Shown here one piece after another: positions 5,666-12,547 of a stretch of DNA of 12,547 nucleotides. Below the pieces are notes generated by a model. The model was not told the DNA's origin and did not search any database. It was given only the letters and a program-made list of their open reading frames with translations. This DNA comes from Flectobacillus sp. (GTDB taxonomy: Bacteria; Bacteroidota; Bacteroidia; Cytophagales; Spirosomataceae): the NCBI GenBank assembly GCA_029865665.1, contig JARXAV010000123.1:1-12547 (forward strand). Reading direction: 5' to 3'. The position numbers were made by a program, and so were the translations under genes. Every line of letters starts with the position of its first letter. The first letter of the stretch is position 1.

Positions 5666-6318
5666 TTGATGTCTTTACTTGAAATTTTTGCTTTTTCGGC
5701 TGGATTACCTTTGTAGATACTCCAATCTTCGGTTTTTTTACCTGTAAAATTAGTTCCCATGGCAATCAGAGTACCTTCGCCCAAATGCACGCCGTCACGT
5801 ATAGTAGCATTCACCCCTAAGAAACAATACGGCTCAACGATACAACGTCCAGAAAGTACAATATGAGAAGTGAAATACACGTGATCTTTGATGACACTAT
5901 GATGACCGATATGATTACCCGACCATAAAACGACATCGTTACCAATCGTTACAAAAGGTTGGATCGTATTATCTTCCAGAATAAAACAGTTTTCACCAAT
6001 TTTGTCAGTCAAAACGGTTGCTTTCGAACTGATGTAAGAAATAAATTCATAGCCCTTATCTTTTGCTTCCTGATAAACCTTTGCACGAACTTGGTTCATC
6101 ATTCGTTCAGAAAGTGGAGCAAAAAACTTGTATTCTTGTGGAGGGTATAAGGTGGTCACTTCCTCAAAGGGAACAACAGGTAAACCACAGAATGTCGGCT
6201 CTTTGATGTATTCCTGATTGACTGTAAACGCTACAATCTCATGGTCAGAGTCATTGGTAAGATAATAGTGAGCTAATTCTGCAACTAACTCTGTTCCGAA
6301 AACTACTACTTTTGCCAT
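5659..6318 (-). CDS. NeuD/PglD-family sugar acyltransferase
   Basis: Transfers an acyl group (usually acetyl from acetyl-CoA) to an amino or hydroxyl group of a nucleotide sugar in the cytoplasm. The 219 residues show the two-part NeuD/PglD layout: an N-terminal Rossmann-like domain (KVVVFGTELVAELAHYYL, 3-20, then a GLPVVPFEEV segment at 45-54), and a left-handed beta-helix of hexapeptide repeats (about 100-195). Histidines H136, H139, H140 (GNHIGHHSVI) lie where PglD has its catalytic base, followed by H152. The chain ends with the usual YKGNPAEK-type motif (202-209). It lies 41 bases after the WbqC gene. With the DegT-type aminotransferase in the same run, the most economical reading is N-acylation of an amino-deoxy sugar. 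Close relatives differ in acyl donor and position, so the product is inferred. Confidence 0.85.
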   Translation of the reverse strand: MAKVVVFGTELVAELAHYYLTNDSDHEIVAFTVNQEYIKEPTFCGLPVVPFEEVTTLYPPQEYKFFAPLSERMMNQVRAKVYQEAKDKGYEFISYISSKATVLTDKIGENCFILEDNTIQPFVTIGNDVVLWSGNHIGHHSVIKDHVYFTSHIVLSGRCIVEPYCFLGVNATIRDGVHLGEGTLIAMGTNFTGKKTEDWSIYKGNPAEKAKISSKDIKL

Positions 6319-6359
6319 ATCGAGAAATTTCCCTTTGGGGACATTTATATTAAACAGAT

Positions 6360-7058
6360 TTATACCAACTCATATTCTTCTAAAAAACCTTGTATCTGAG
6401 CGACTGAATTGAACATTAAGACATCCAGAATCGATAACCAAGGAACAAATTCATTTTTAAATTGCGGATAGCTAATTGCTTTTGCTTTAATAAAATTGAG
6501 AACCATTCCTTTTTCTTCAAAAACGGTTTTATCATATAACTCAATGCCTCCAATAGGATTGATATATTGATGAGCTTTTTCTTGTAAACAAATATCCAGA
6601 ATGCGTTCTTGAGCTTTTAAATGCTGGTTATTATAGCTTCGAGAACTTGCAATTATTTCGGTTTTAATGTCGAGATACGAACACAAGATACGCAAATTTT
6701 CGACAATGACTTCTGAAATAGGCACATTATCTAATGCTAAAGACGCTTGCACTAAAGGCAGTACATCTGCATAAAAAGGTGCTTTTTTATAGCTTTGTTC
6801 TAGTGTTTTTAGAAATTTACTTTTCCAAGCAGCATCCCAATTTACCTCAATCTCGTGAATTAATTTATTCTGACTTGCTTCTTTTAATGGGATTGTAAAA
6901 AGGCTATCCTTCCCTCCCACCAATAAGCGATTCCGATTAATCCATCCTCGATTGATGAAATTCACATCGTCATAAATGATAAACTTATCCACTGCCTTTA
7001 TCAACTGAAAATAACCAATATAAGGCAAAATATAGGGTTGCATGATGGCAATTTTCAT
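6360..7058 (-). CDS. WbqC-family protein
   Basis: A 232-residue member of the WbqC-like family, which is found mainly in O-antigen and other polysaccharide loci. Recognised from the N-terminal MQPYILPYIGYFQLI (6-20), then IYDDVNFINRGWINRNRL (28-45), and the later NPIGGIELYDKTVF, GMVLNFI and PWLSILDVLMFN blocks. There are no membrane segments or signal peptide. The biochemical role is not firmly known to me; relatives accompany genes for amino-sugar modification, so a role in acylating or otherwise modifying a nucleotide sugar is plausible. It starts 15 bases after the GT-C-like gene and sits just before the NeuD-type acyltransferase, and that pairing supports a shared sugar-modification step. 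Confidence 0.9.
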   Translation of the reverse strand: MKIAIMQPYILPYIGYFQLIKAVDKFIIYDDVNFINRGWINRNRLLVGGKDSLFTIPLKEASQNKLIHEIEVNWDAAWKSKFLKTLEQSYKKAPFYADVLPLVQASLALDNVPISEVIVENLRILCSYLDIKTEIIASSRSYNNQHLKAQERILDICLQEKAHQYINPIGGIELYDKTVFEEKGMVLNFIKAKAISYPQFKNEFVPWLSILDVLMFNSVAQIQGFLEEYELV

Positions 7059-7073
7059 TCGATTCTTTGCTAT

Positions 7074-9137
7074 TTATTTTAATTTTCTTAAATAATAATC
7101 CTCTCCTCTCGTAATCATATCCTTCATGGTTGTATCCGTACCCAAACGAATATCTCCCAACTGAGGCTTAATCACACTTTTTGCAAAAAATAAGTACTGA
7201 GCTTCTTTCGGGATTGGTCGTAAACCTTGTTCAAATGGATTCAGGACAAACAATTTACGAGTTAATTTATTTCCCCATAAAGGATATTCATAATCATCGT
7301 TTATCGTACCCAAGGCAACAGTCGCATCTTGTGGCACAAGCTCATTGAACTTCACATAAGCTGGTGTAATATCTGGTCTAGCCCAAGTCTGAAACGCCAC
7401 ACGTTCGGTATTAAATGCAGAAGGTCGTCCGAAAGCTGCCACTGGCAAAGCTCGTTCGTTTAAGTAAACTGCCAAAATTGCAGATAGCAACCCTATTGCC
7501 ACCACTAACGTAGTGTATATTTTTAGAGCAAGTGCTTTTTTAGCCAAAAGCCCCCAAGACTCCGTAAAAAGTAATGATAAAAATGGCACAGCATACACCG
7601 CAGTACTTATCATATATCGTCCTTTCCAAGGGTCATACGCTGCTGTGAATGACAAGGCTAAAAAATGAAATACAAAAGCCATTCCCAAAGCATAATAACT
7701 CTTTTTGACCCTAATAATCCCAAGCATACTTAGGACAAAAAGTGGCAAAATAAGGCCAAATCCAAAGATTCCCCAATAGGGATTACAGTTAAAAAACTCA
7801 AACCGTCTATTATATGTAAAAGGAATAATGGTAAAATCTGTCTTTTCTTCTAAACGAAGTGGACTTTTCTTTTCAAGCCAAATGAGAGGACGCTTCATTT
7901 GATGATTAATCTCTTCTCCGACAGTCCAGTTACGTAAACCGTCTAAATTAATCAAATCAATAGTATAGCGAATCACGTTACGAGAACCTTGAATCAGCAA
8001 ATTCTTTTTAGTACCTGCACGCTCAATTGATTGGTGAGCCAAAGCTGTTGGAGGACCAATAGGATGATGAAAAACTTGAATGTTTTTAAGATAACCTGTT
8101 GGAAAAGTAAACAAGCACAAACCAATAATGAAGGCTATGATCAAATGTTTTACACGCCCCAACGACAATAAAAACGACGCTCTGAATGTTTTGAAAGATA
8201 AAGAATCGTCGTAAATCACCGTGTAAAGAATAATACAGCACAAAGGAGGCAACGAAAATACAAAGGTAATTTTATGCCCTAAAGCAATGCCAAAGGCAAT
8301 TCCAGCAAGGTATAAGTAGCGAATAAGTTTTGTAGTACTAAAAGAAAATAAAAAATAGATTAAACAGCTTAAATAGGCGGCCAATACTACATCGGTTTCT
8401 GTTGTAATTGATTGCATCAATACGTCTGGTAATAACCACATTACCAAGCCACAAAAAACACTTGCCGTGAAATTATTGGTTATATTTCGAACCGTACCGA
8501 AGGTAGCCAGCCCTAAAATAAGATAAGACGCATGATGAATGGCTTTAAAGAAATTCTCAACCTTACCCGACATCAAGTAATGGTAGATTTGAAGCGTACA
8601 AATACTTTTGGGATAAGTATCCATATTCCAGTTTGTTCCCCCAAAATGAGCCATTGTGCCGTGTTGTAGATAATACAGCAAACGGTTTAAATGCCCTGTC
8701 ATACTATCCCACTCGTTAGGAGGAGTAAAACTAATAAGCAACAGATTGGTTACTTCAACAATACCAAAGGTTATGAGTAAGCCTCCAAAGATATATTTAA
8801 GAATCAATGACAAATTGCCAAACCAATTCCAAACAAGCTGAATTCGACTACCTATCAATTCAAAAACGGTAAATCGTTCTACTTCCTCCTGATGAAATAT
8901 TTTCTTAAAAACGGTATAGAAAAAGATAACAGGAATAAATACCCCTAAAGCCCAGAAACGTCTATCATCGGTACGGTCAAGGGCAGAAAGAACAAAACCT
9001 GTACCAATTACACTAGCACAAAACAGAATATGAGCTGTCAAGATTATATCAATCAAGGATTTTCTACACACCCTTGACGCTACTCTAAATACGAAACCAA
9101 TAAAGACGAGATATAGGGTAAGATATAAAAAAGTCAT
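7074..9137 (-). CDS. Polytopic membrane protein, GT-C-like glycosyltransferase
   Basis: A 687-residue integral membrane protein with about a dozen hydrophobic segments, starting at 2-18, 29-52, 62-80 and 108-138, and a soluble C-terminal tail (about 590-687). Between early helices lies FTPPNEWDSMTGHLNRLL (137-154). An acidic residue (D144) in a first large extracytoplasmic loop is typical of GT-C enzymes such as the PMT/ArnT group, which use lipid-phosphate-linked sugars. The WNMDTYPKSICTLQIYHYLM stretch (170-189) and hydrophobic pairs around 220-350 fit that fold. The position within an ABC-exported glycan cluster, between aminotransferase and WbqC genes, suggests it decorates the glycan in the periplasm. 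It could instead be a polymerase-like or unrelated membrane protein, because I see no family-specific signature beyond this. Confidence 0.7.
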   Translation of the reverse strand: MTFLYLTLYLVFIGFVFRVASRVCRKSLIDIILTAHILFCASVIGTGFVLSALDRTDDRRFWALGVFIPVIFFYTVFKKIFHQEEVERFTVFELIGSRIQLVWNWFGNLSLILKYIFGGLLITFGIVEVTNLLLISFTPPNEWDSMTGHLNRLLYYLQHGTMAHFGGTNWNMDTYPKSICTLQIYHYLMSGKVENFFKAIHHASYLILGLATFGTVRNITNNFTASVFCGLVMWLLPDVLMQSITTETDVVLAAYLSCLIYFLFSFSTTKLIRYLYLAGIAFGIALGHKITFVFSLPPLCCIILYTVIYDDSLSFKTFRASFLLSLGRVKHLIIAFIIGLCLFTFPTGYLKNIQVFHHPIGPPTALAHQSIERAGTKKNLLIQGSRNVIRYTIDLINLDGLRNWTVGEEINHQMKRPLIWLEKKSPLRLEEKTDFTIIPFTYNRRFEFFNCNPYWGIFGFGLILPLFVLSMLGIIRVKKSYYALGMAFVFHFLALSFTAAYDPWKGRYMISTAVYAVPFLSLLFTESWGLLAKKALALKIYTTLVVAIGLLSAILAVYLNERALPVAAFGRPSAFNTERVAFQTWARPDITPAYVKFNELVPQDATVALGTINDDYEYPLWGNKLTRKLFVLNPFEQGLRPIPKEAQYLFFAKSVIKPQLGDIRLGTDTTMKDMITRGEDYYLRKLK

Positions 9138-9147
9138 AATGATAAAT

Positions 9148-10227
9148 TTATACTAAAGACGTGTTGACAATCTGAATAATTCGTTCGACATCCGTATGTG
9201 CTAAATCATAAAATAATGGCAATGCCAATGCTCGAAGTGCGTAGTCATCCGAGATAGGGCAATTACTTACCGAAGTAACAAATGGAAGGGAACTCAACGA
9301 TGGATAGAAATATCTTCTTGGATAAATTTCTTGAAGTTCTAAAGCCGCTCTAACCTTGATTAATACCGCTTCTGAAGGTAATAAAATCGGGAAATAGGCA
9401 TAATTCCGTTCTACATTTTGAGAAGAAACAGTTGGACGACTCAAAATAGACCAATCTAATTTTGCTTCATAAAGATCAACAATTGCTTTTCGAGCTTCAA
9501 TAATTTGCGGTACTCTTGGTAAATTACACAAGCCCATAGCCGCATGGAATTCTGAGTTTTTGCCATTAATTCCAATGGTAAAATAGTCGTCCCCTTTATG
9601 CCCAAAACTACGATAACGATCTAATAAGTAAGCATACTCATCGTTATCCGTAATAACAGCCCCACCTTCAATCGAATGAAAAACTTTGGTTGAGTGGAAG
9701 CTACATGTACTTATATCACCAAACGAAAGCAATGATTTACCATCTACTTTCACCCCGAAGGCATGTGCAGCATCATAAATCAACTTGAGGTTATACTTAT
9801 CTGCAATAGCTTGTAGTGCATCCACATCACACGGATTTCCATACACATGAGTAACAAGAATTGCTTCTGTATTTTCAGTGATAGCGGCTTCCACTTTAGC
9901 AGGATCTACACAGTAATCCGTAGTCAAAATATCGGCAAAAACTGGCGTACAATTTTCCCAGATGATGGCATGAGAGGTAGCACAATAAGAGAAAGGTGTA
10001 GTAATAACCTCCTTGGTTATATTCAATGCTTTTAGTGCTAATTGAATAGCTATAGTGCCATTAGAAACGAACAGACAATGTTTAACACCCAAATATTCCC
10101 GCAGTTGCTTCTCTAATTCCTGTACCAACGGCCCATTATTGGTTAATTGATTTCGCTCCCAAATCCCCTGCACATACTGCTGGTACTCTTCAATTGGAGG
10201 TAAAAAGGTCTTCGTTACGTTTATCAT
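9148..10227 (-). CDS. DegT/DnrJ/EryC1/StrS-family sugar aminotransferase
   Basis: PLP-dependent transfer of an amino group, normally from glutamate, to a keto-sugar nucleotide in the cytoplasm. The 359 residues cover the whole family fold. The protein opens INVTKTFLPPIEEYQQYV, then NNGPLVQELE and FVSNGTIAIQLAL (PLP phosphate and sugar site). YDAAHAFG carries D152, which pairs with the PLP ring nitrogen. SFHSTKVFHSIEGGA carries the Schiff-base lysine K181. That last motif resembles, from memory, C4-aminotransferases of the VioA/FdtB kind that act on dTDP-4-keto-6-deoxyhexoses, but the substrate is inferred. A TTG nine bases further upstream (10236) would add three residues; I chose the ATG at 10227 because members usually start MINVTKxFLPP. 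It follows the Wzt gene after 69 bases, and the membrane transferase starts 10 bases later. Confidence 0.93.
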   Translation of the reverse strand: MINVTKTFLPPIEEYQQYVQGIWERNQLTNNGPLVQELEKQLREYLGVKHCLFVSNGTIAIQLALKALNITKEVITTPFSYCATSHAIIWENCTPVFADILTTDYCVDPAKVEAAITENTEAILVTHVYGNPCDVDALQAIADKYNLKLIYDAAHAFGVKVDGKSLLSFGDISTCSFHSTKVFHSIEGGAVITDNDEYAYLLDRYRSFGHKGDDYFTIGINGKNSEFHAAMGLCNLPRVPQIIEARKAIVDLYEAKLDWSILSRPTVSSQNVERNYAYFPILLPSEAVLIKVRAALELQEIYPRRYFYPSLSSLPFVTSVSNCPISDDYALRALALPLFYDLAHTDVERIIQIVNTSLV

Positions 10228-10296
10228 TTTAGTCAATCTTTACAAAATGTCAAACACAATCAACAAACTGTACTGACAATACATTCATTACATCCG

Positions 10297-11553
10297 TTAA
10301 CTAAAATTATCAAATTCAAGCTGGCGAATAGGAAAATCAATTTTTGGACGAATATACCCTGGCCATTTTCCATACCAAGCCATTCCTTCACGATAATCCT
10401 CAATTTCAAAAATCAACGCTTCTTCAAAATTAAATAAAGGAGAAGCAGTGTCCTTCACCACCATAAAGGAGATTGAATAAGACCCATCATTTAAAAAATC
10501 ATTAGGGATGTCACATTCTGCTGTAACAATACCCTTTTTGAACGCTTTTGATTCTGTTCCAATATTGAAAATACACTCACCCGTTAGGGAATTCAAGTGA
10601 AGACTAATGTTTAAATTAGCTTCATCTAGCATATTCCAGAACTCAATTTTCACTTTAAAGCTTGTACGAACATCCAAATGACGTTGACTATCTACGTAGT
10701 TTGGTAAAATGCGAACACTTTTTAAGCGTATTTTATCATTTCCAGGAGCTTGTTCTGGTGTTGAATATACCGCCTCTAGTTCTGTTTTTTGGACATGGCT
10801 CAAATACGTTGCCAGCACTTGAGACGTTTCTCCCATTTCTACCAACTGTCCTTTTTGCATAAACATCGACTTATTACAAAGTCCTTGAACAGCCGTTAAG
10901 TTATGACTCACGAATAAAATCGTTCTACCAGAAACAGAAGCATCTTTCATTTTACCAAGACACTTCCGCTGAAATTCTGCATCTCCTACTGCCAAGACCT
11001 CATCTACAATCATGATTTCTGGCTCTAAATGAGCCGAAATCGCAAATCCCAGACGAACATACATCCCTGAAGAGTAGCGTTTTACAGGAGTATCTAAGAA
11101 TTTTTCAACGCCAGCAAAATCAACAATCGCATCAAAATGGCGTTGTATTTCATCTCGCTTCATCCCCAAAATAGCCCCATTCAAGAAAATATTTTCTCTT
11201 CCCGATAATTCTGGATGAAAACCAGTACCCACCTCCAACAAACTAGCCACACGACCAGATATTTTAACACTACCTTGAGTGGGTTCCGTAATGCGACTTA
11301 ATACTTTTAGAAGCGTAGATTTCCCTGCACCGTTAGATCCAATAACACCTACCCGATCGCCCTTATTTATCTGAAAACTAACATCTTTTAACGCCCAAAA
11401 TTCTTCATGAGCGATTTCCTCTTCACTTTTTTTCCCAGAAAAAATATTCTTGATACCGTCAGTAACTAATTCTCTAAAAGTATCTTTTGCATTTCCCTTC
11501 TTATGATCAATTATATAGCGTTTGCTAATATTGTGAGCTTCAATAACGGTCAT
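10297..11553 (-). CDS. wzt: Polysaccharide ABC exporter ATPase (Wzt type) with C-terminal glycan-recognition domain
   Basis: Drives export of a lipid-linked polysaccharide through the Wzm-type permease encoded upstream. The 418 residues hold an N-terminal nucleotide-binding domain with Walker A GSNGAGKST (72-80), the G-loop-like EVGTGFHPELSGREN (107-121) typical of polysaccharide exporters, signature YSSGMYVRLG (160-169), Walker B IMIVDE (180-185) and switch histidine H217. A beta-rich C-terminal extension (about 265-418) corresponds to the Wzt carbohydrate-binding domain, which in studied systems recognises a terminal cap on the finished glycan. That length and layout separate it from short KpsT-like ATPases. 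It begins 12 bases after the permease gene, so the two are almost certainly co-translated. What the C-terminal domain binds cannot be told here, though the neighbouring amino-sugar genes are candidates for making it. Confidence 0.94.
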   Translation of the reverse strand: MTVIEAHNISKRYIIDHKKGNAKDTFRELVTDGIKNIFSGKKSEEEIAHEEFWALKDVSFQINKGDRVGVIGSNGAGKSTLLKVLSRITEPTQGSVKISGRVASLLEVGTGFHPELSGRENIFLNGAILGMKRDEIQRHFDAIVDFAGVEKFLDTPVKRYSSGMYVRLGFAISAHLEPEIMIVDEVLAVGDAEFQRKCLGKMKDASVSGRTILFVSHNLTAVQGLCNKSMFMQKGQLVEMGETSQVLATYLSHVQKTELEAVYSTPEQAPGNDKIRLKSVRILPNYVDSQRHLDVRTSFKVKIEFWNMLDEANLNISLHLNSLTGECIFNIGTESKAFKKGIVTAECDIPNDFLNDGSYSISFMVVKDTASPLFNFEEALIFEIEDYREGMAWYGKWPGYIRPKIDFPIRQLEFDNFS

Positions 11554-11565
11554 CGTAGCAATCTA

Positions 11566-12393
11566 TTAAATATAATCAACAAATGAATTCTCCTTTTTAC
11601 GGAAGAAATACACGGCGATTATGGTAGTAATAACAATAAAAATTAATGATGGAATAAAGCTACTCCAATCAAAATACGGATAATTAGGCAAGATACTCCA
11701 TCTAAAACCTTCAATAATTCCTGCTAAAGGATTTACCCAATAGTAGTATTTGAACCAGGAAAGTCCTTGAATCGTAGCAACTGAATAGGCTACTGGACAG
11801 ACAAAGAACCCGTACTGAACTATCAAAGGTACTAATTGTTGGAAATCTCTAAATTGAACGTTCAAGGCAGCAAAAATCACCCCTAAACTCAATGCAGATA
11901 AATAGCCTAATAGTAGAAACAACGGCACAAAAAATAAATGCCAGTTGGGAATTACTCCTTTAAAAAGTAAAAAAGGGAACAGGATTGCAAAACCGACGAA
12001 AAAGTCTAGTAGTGGTACCGCTGCTGCACTTAATGGCATTAATAAACGTGGAAAATAAACCTTAGATACTAAGTTCGCATTTCCTGTTATACTATTACTT
12101 ACTTGTTGAAATGACGACGCAAAGAAATTCCAAAAGATTACTCCTGAAAAAACAATTAATCCGAAATCAATTCCTGATTTATCCTCAATTTTAGCCACTT
12201 TATGAAAAGCGAATACAAAGGCTAAAACTGTCATTACTGGACGAACCACAGCCCAAGCAACCCCAACAAATGTCTGCTTATACCTAACGGTAACATCACG
12301 CTTTGCTAAAATGTATAACAGTTCTTTAAACTTCCATAAATCTCTCCAGTAATATCGCTCTGATCGACCTGCCTCTATAATTGTTTCTTGCAT
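11566..12393 (-). CDS. wzm: Polysaccharide ABC exporter permease (Wzm type)
   Basis: Inner-membrane half of the transporter that moves the lipid-linked glycan to the periplasm. The 275 residues are usual for ABC-2 type permeases, with an amphipathic N-terminus (WRDLWKFKELLYILAKRDV, 16-34) and six predicted membrane segments near 45-65, 75-95, 122-145, 153-178, 185-206 and 246-265. Family blocks include YKQTFVGVAWAVVRP (38-52), VYFPRLLMPLSA (112-123) and the NPLAGIIEGFRWSI motif (221-234) ahead of the last helix. It ends 12 bases before the Wzt start. The 25-base gap to the preceding gene holds nothing recognisable, and the partial gene upstream is probably in the same operon. Confidence 0.94.
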   Translation of the reverse strand: MQETIIEAGRSERYYWRDLWKFKELLYILAKRDVTVRYKQTFVGVAWAVVRPVMTVLAFVFAFHKVAKIEDKSGIDFGLIVFSGVIFWNFFASSFQQVSNSITGNANLVSKVYFPRLLMPLSAAAVPLLDFFVGFAILFPFLLFKGVIPNWHLFFVPLFLLLGYLSALSLGVIFAALNVQFRDFQQLVPLIVQYGFFVCPVAYSVATIQGLSWFKYYYWVNPLAGIIEGFRWSILPNYPYFDWSSFIPSLIFIVITTIIAVYFFRKKENSFVDYI

Positions 12394-12418
12394 TATTCTT
12401 AAAAATAGATGTTACAAA

Positions 12419-12547
12419 TTATTTTTCCTCCTGTTTTACATCATCAAGTACTTTCTGGATGGCCACATAAAGTAACATTAAAATAAAACCAATGAACGCT
12501 CCAATATAACGTCCTCTGTTATTCACAACGAAATCTGCTCCGATTGG
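12419..12547 (-). CDS. C-terminal tail of a membrane protein, possibly a chain-length regulator (Wzz-like)
   Basis: Only the last 42 residues are in the window. They read PIGADFVVNNRGRYIGAFIG, then a hydrophobic stretch ending near LLYVAI, then the polar tail QKVLDDVKQEEK and a TAA stop. One membrane segment followed by a short charged cytoplasmic tail at the very C-terminus is what Wzz/GumC-type polysaccharide co-polymerases show, and the place directly before wzm fits. The fragment lacks any diagnostic motif, so another membrane protein of the cluster is equally possible. The reading frame is complete from the first base of the window edge. Confidence 0.5.
   Translation of the reverse strand, partial: PIGADFVVNNRGRYIGAFIGFILMLLYVAIQKVLDDVKQEEK

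Noticed and set aside
10228..10236. Longer start of the aminotransferase at 10236
   Set aside because: The codon is TTG and adds only three residues; the ATG at 10227 gives the family's usual N-terminus.
1..12547. CRISPR arrays, tRNA or rRNA genes, transposase genes, prophage or defence genes
   Set aside because: No regularly spaced repeats, cloverleaf or rRNA-like stretches, transposase motifs or defence-type domains were seen on either strand.

Overview
The window reads as chromosomal DNA of a Bacteroidota bacterium, probably a Cytophagales-type genus. The grounds are AT-rich sequence, no Shine-Dalgarno sites before the genes, a textbook Bacteroidota promoter (TTTG, 19 bases, TAATTTTG), and families common in that phylum (DUF3050, WbqC). 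Genus-level assignment is inference. Every gene I can support lies on the minus strand, so transcription runs from high to low coordinates.

Positions 12547 to 4681 are a cell-surface polysaccharide (O-antigen or capsule) cluster of the ABC-transporter type. In transcription order it holds the C-terminal tail of a membrane protein (possibly a chain-length regulator), the Wzm-type permease, the Wzt-type ATPase with a C-terminal glycan-recognition domain, a DegT/StrS sugar aminotransferase, a large GT-C-like membrane glycosyltransferase, a WbqC-family protein, a NeuD/PglD-type sugar O/N-acyltransferase and a cytoplasmic beta-propeller protein related to glycosidases. Gaps are mostly 10 to 70 bases, as in one operon. 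The likely product is a glycan carrying an N-acylated amino-deoxy sugar, polymerised inside the cell and exported by Wzm/Wzt.

A long hairpin with a U-tract (4617-4659) separates that run from a second unit: a family 2 glycosyltransferase and a DUF3050 protein, which ends at a clear intrinsic terminator (2676-2719). The DUF3050 protein carries an H-x3-D-x2-H motif that resembles the metal site of heme-oxygenase-like diiron oxidases.

Positions 2248 to 2744 have no convincing gene. They hold the terminator, a repeat-like element (2485-2670) bounded by near-identical 18-base inverted repeats around a 28-base palindrome, and the promoter of the next operon.

Positions 2317 to 1 are the start of a MarR-controlled efflux operon: marR, a TolC-type outer-membrane channel, then the N-terminal part of an RND/HlyD-type membrane fusion protein that runs off the window. 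Two copies of a 15-base palindrome (GTTGACWTTRTCAAC), one at the predicted marR transcription start and one between marR and the channel gene, are very likely the MarR operators. This is the clearest regulatory finding in the window.
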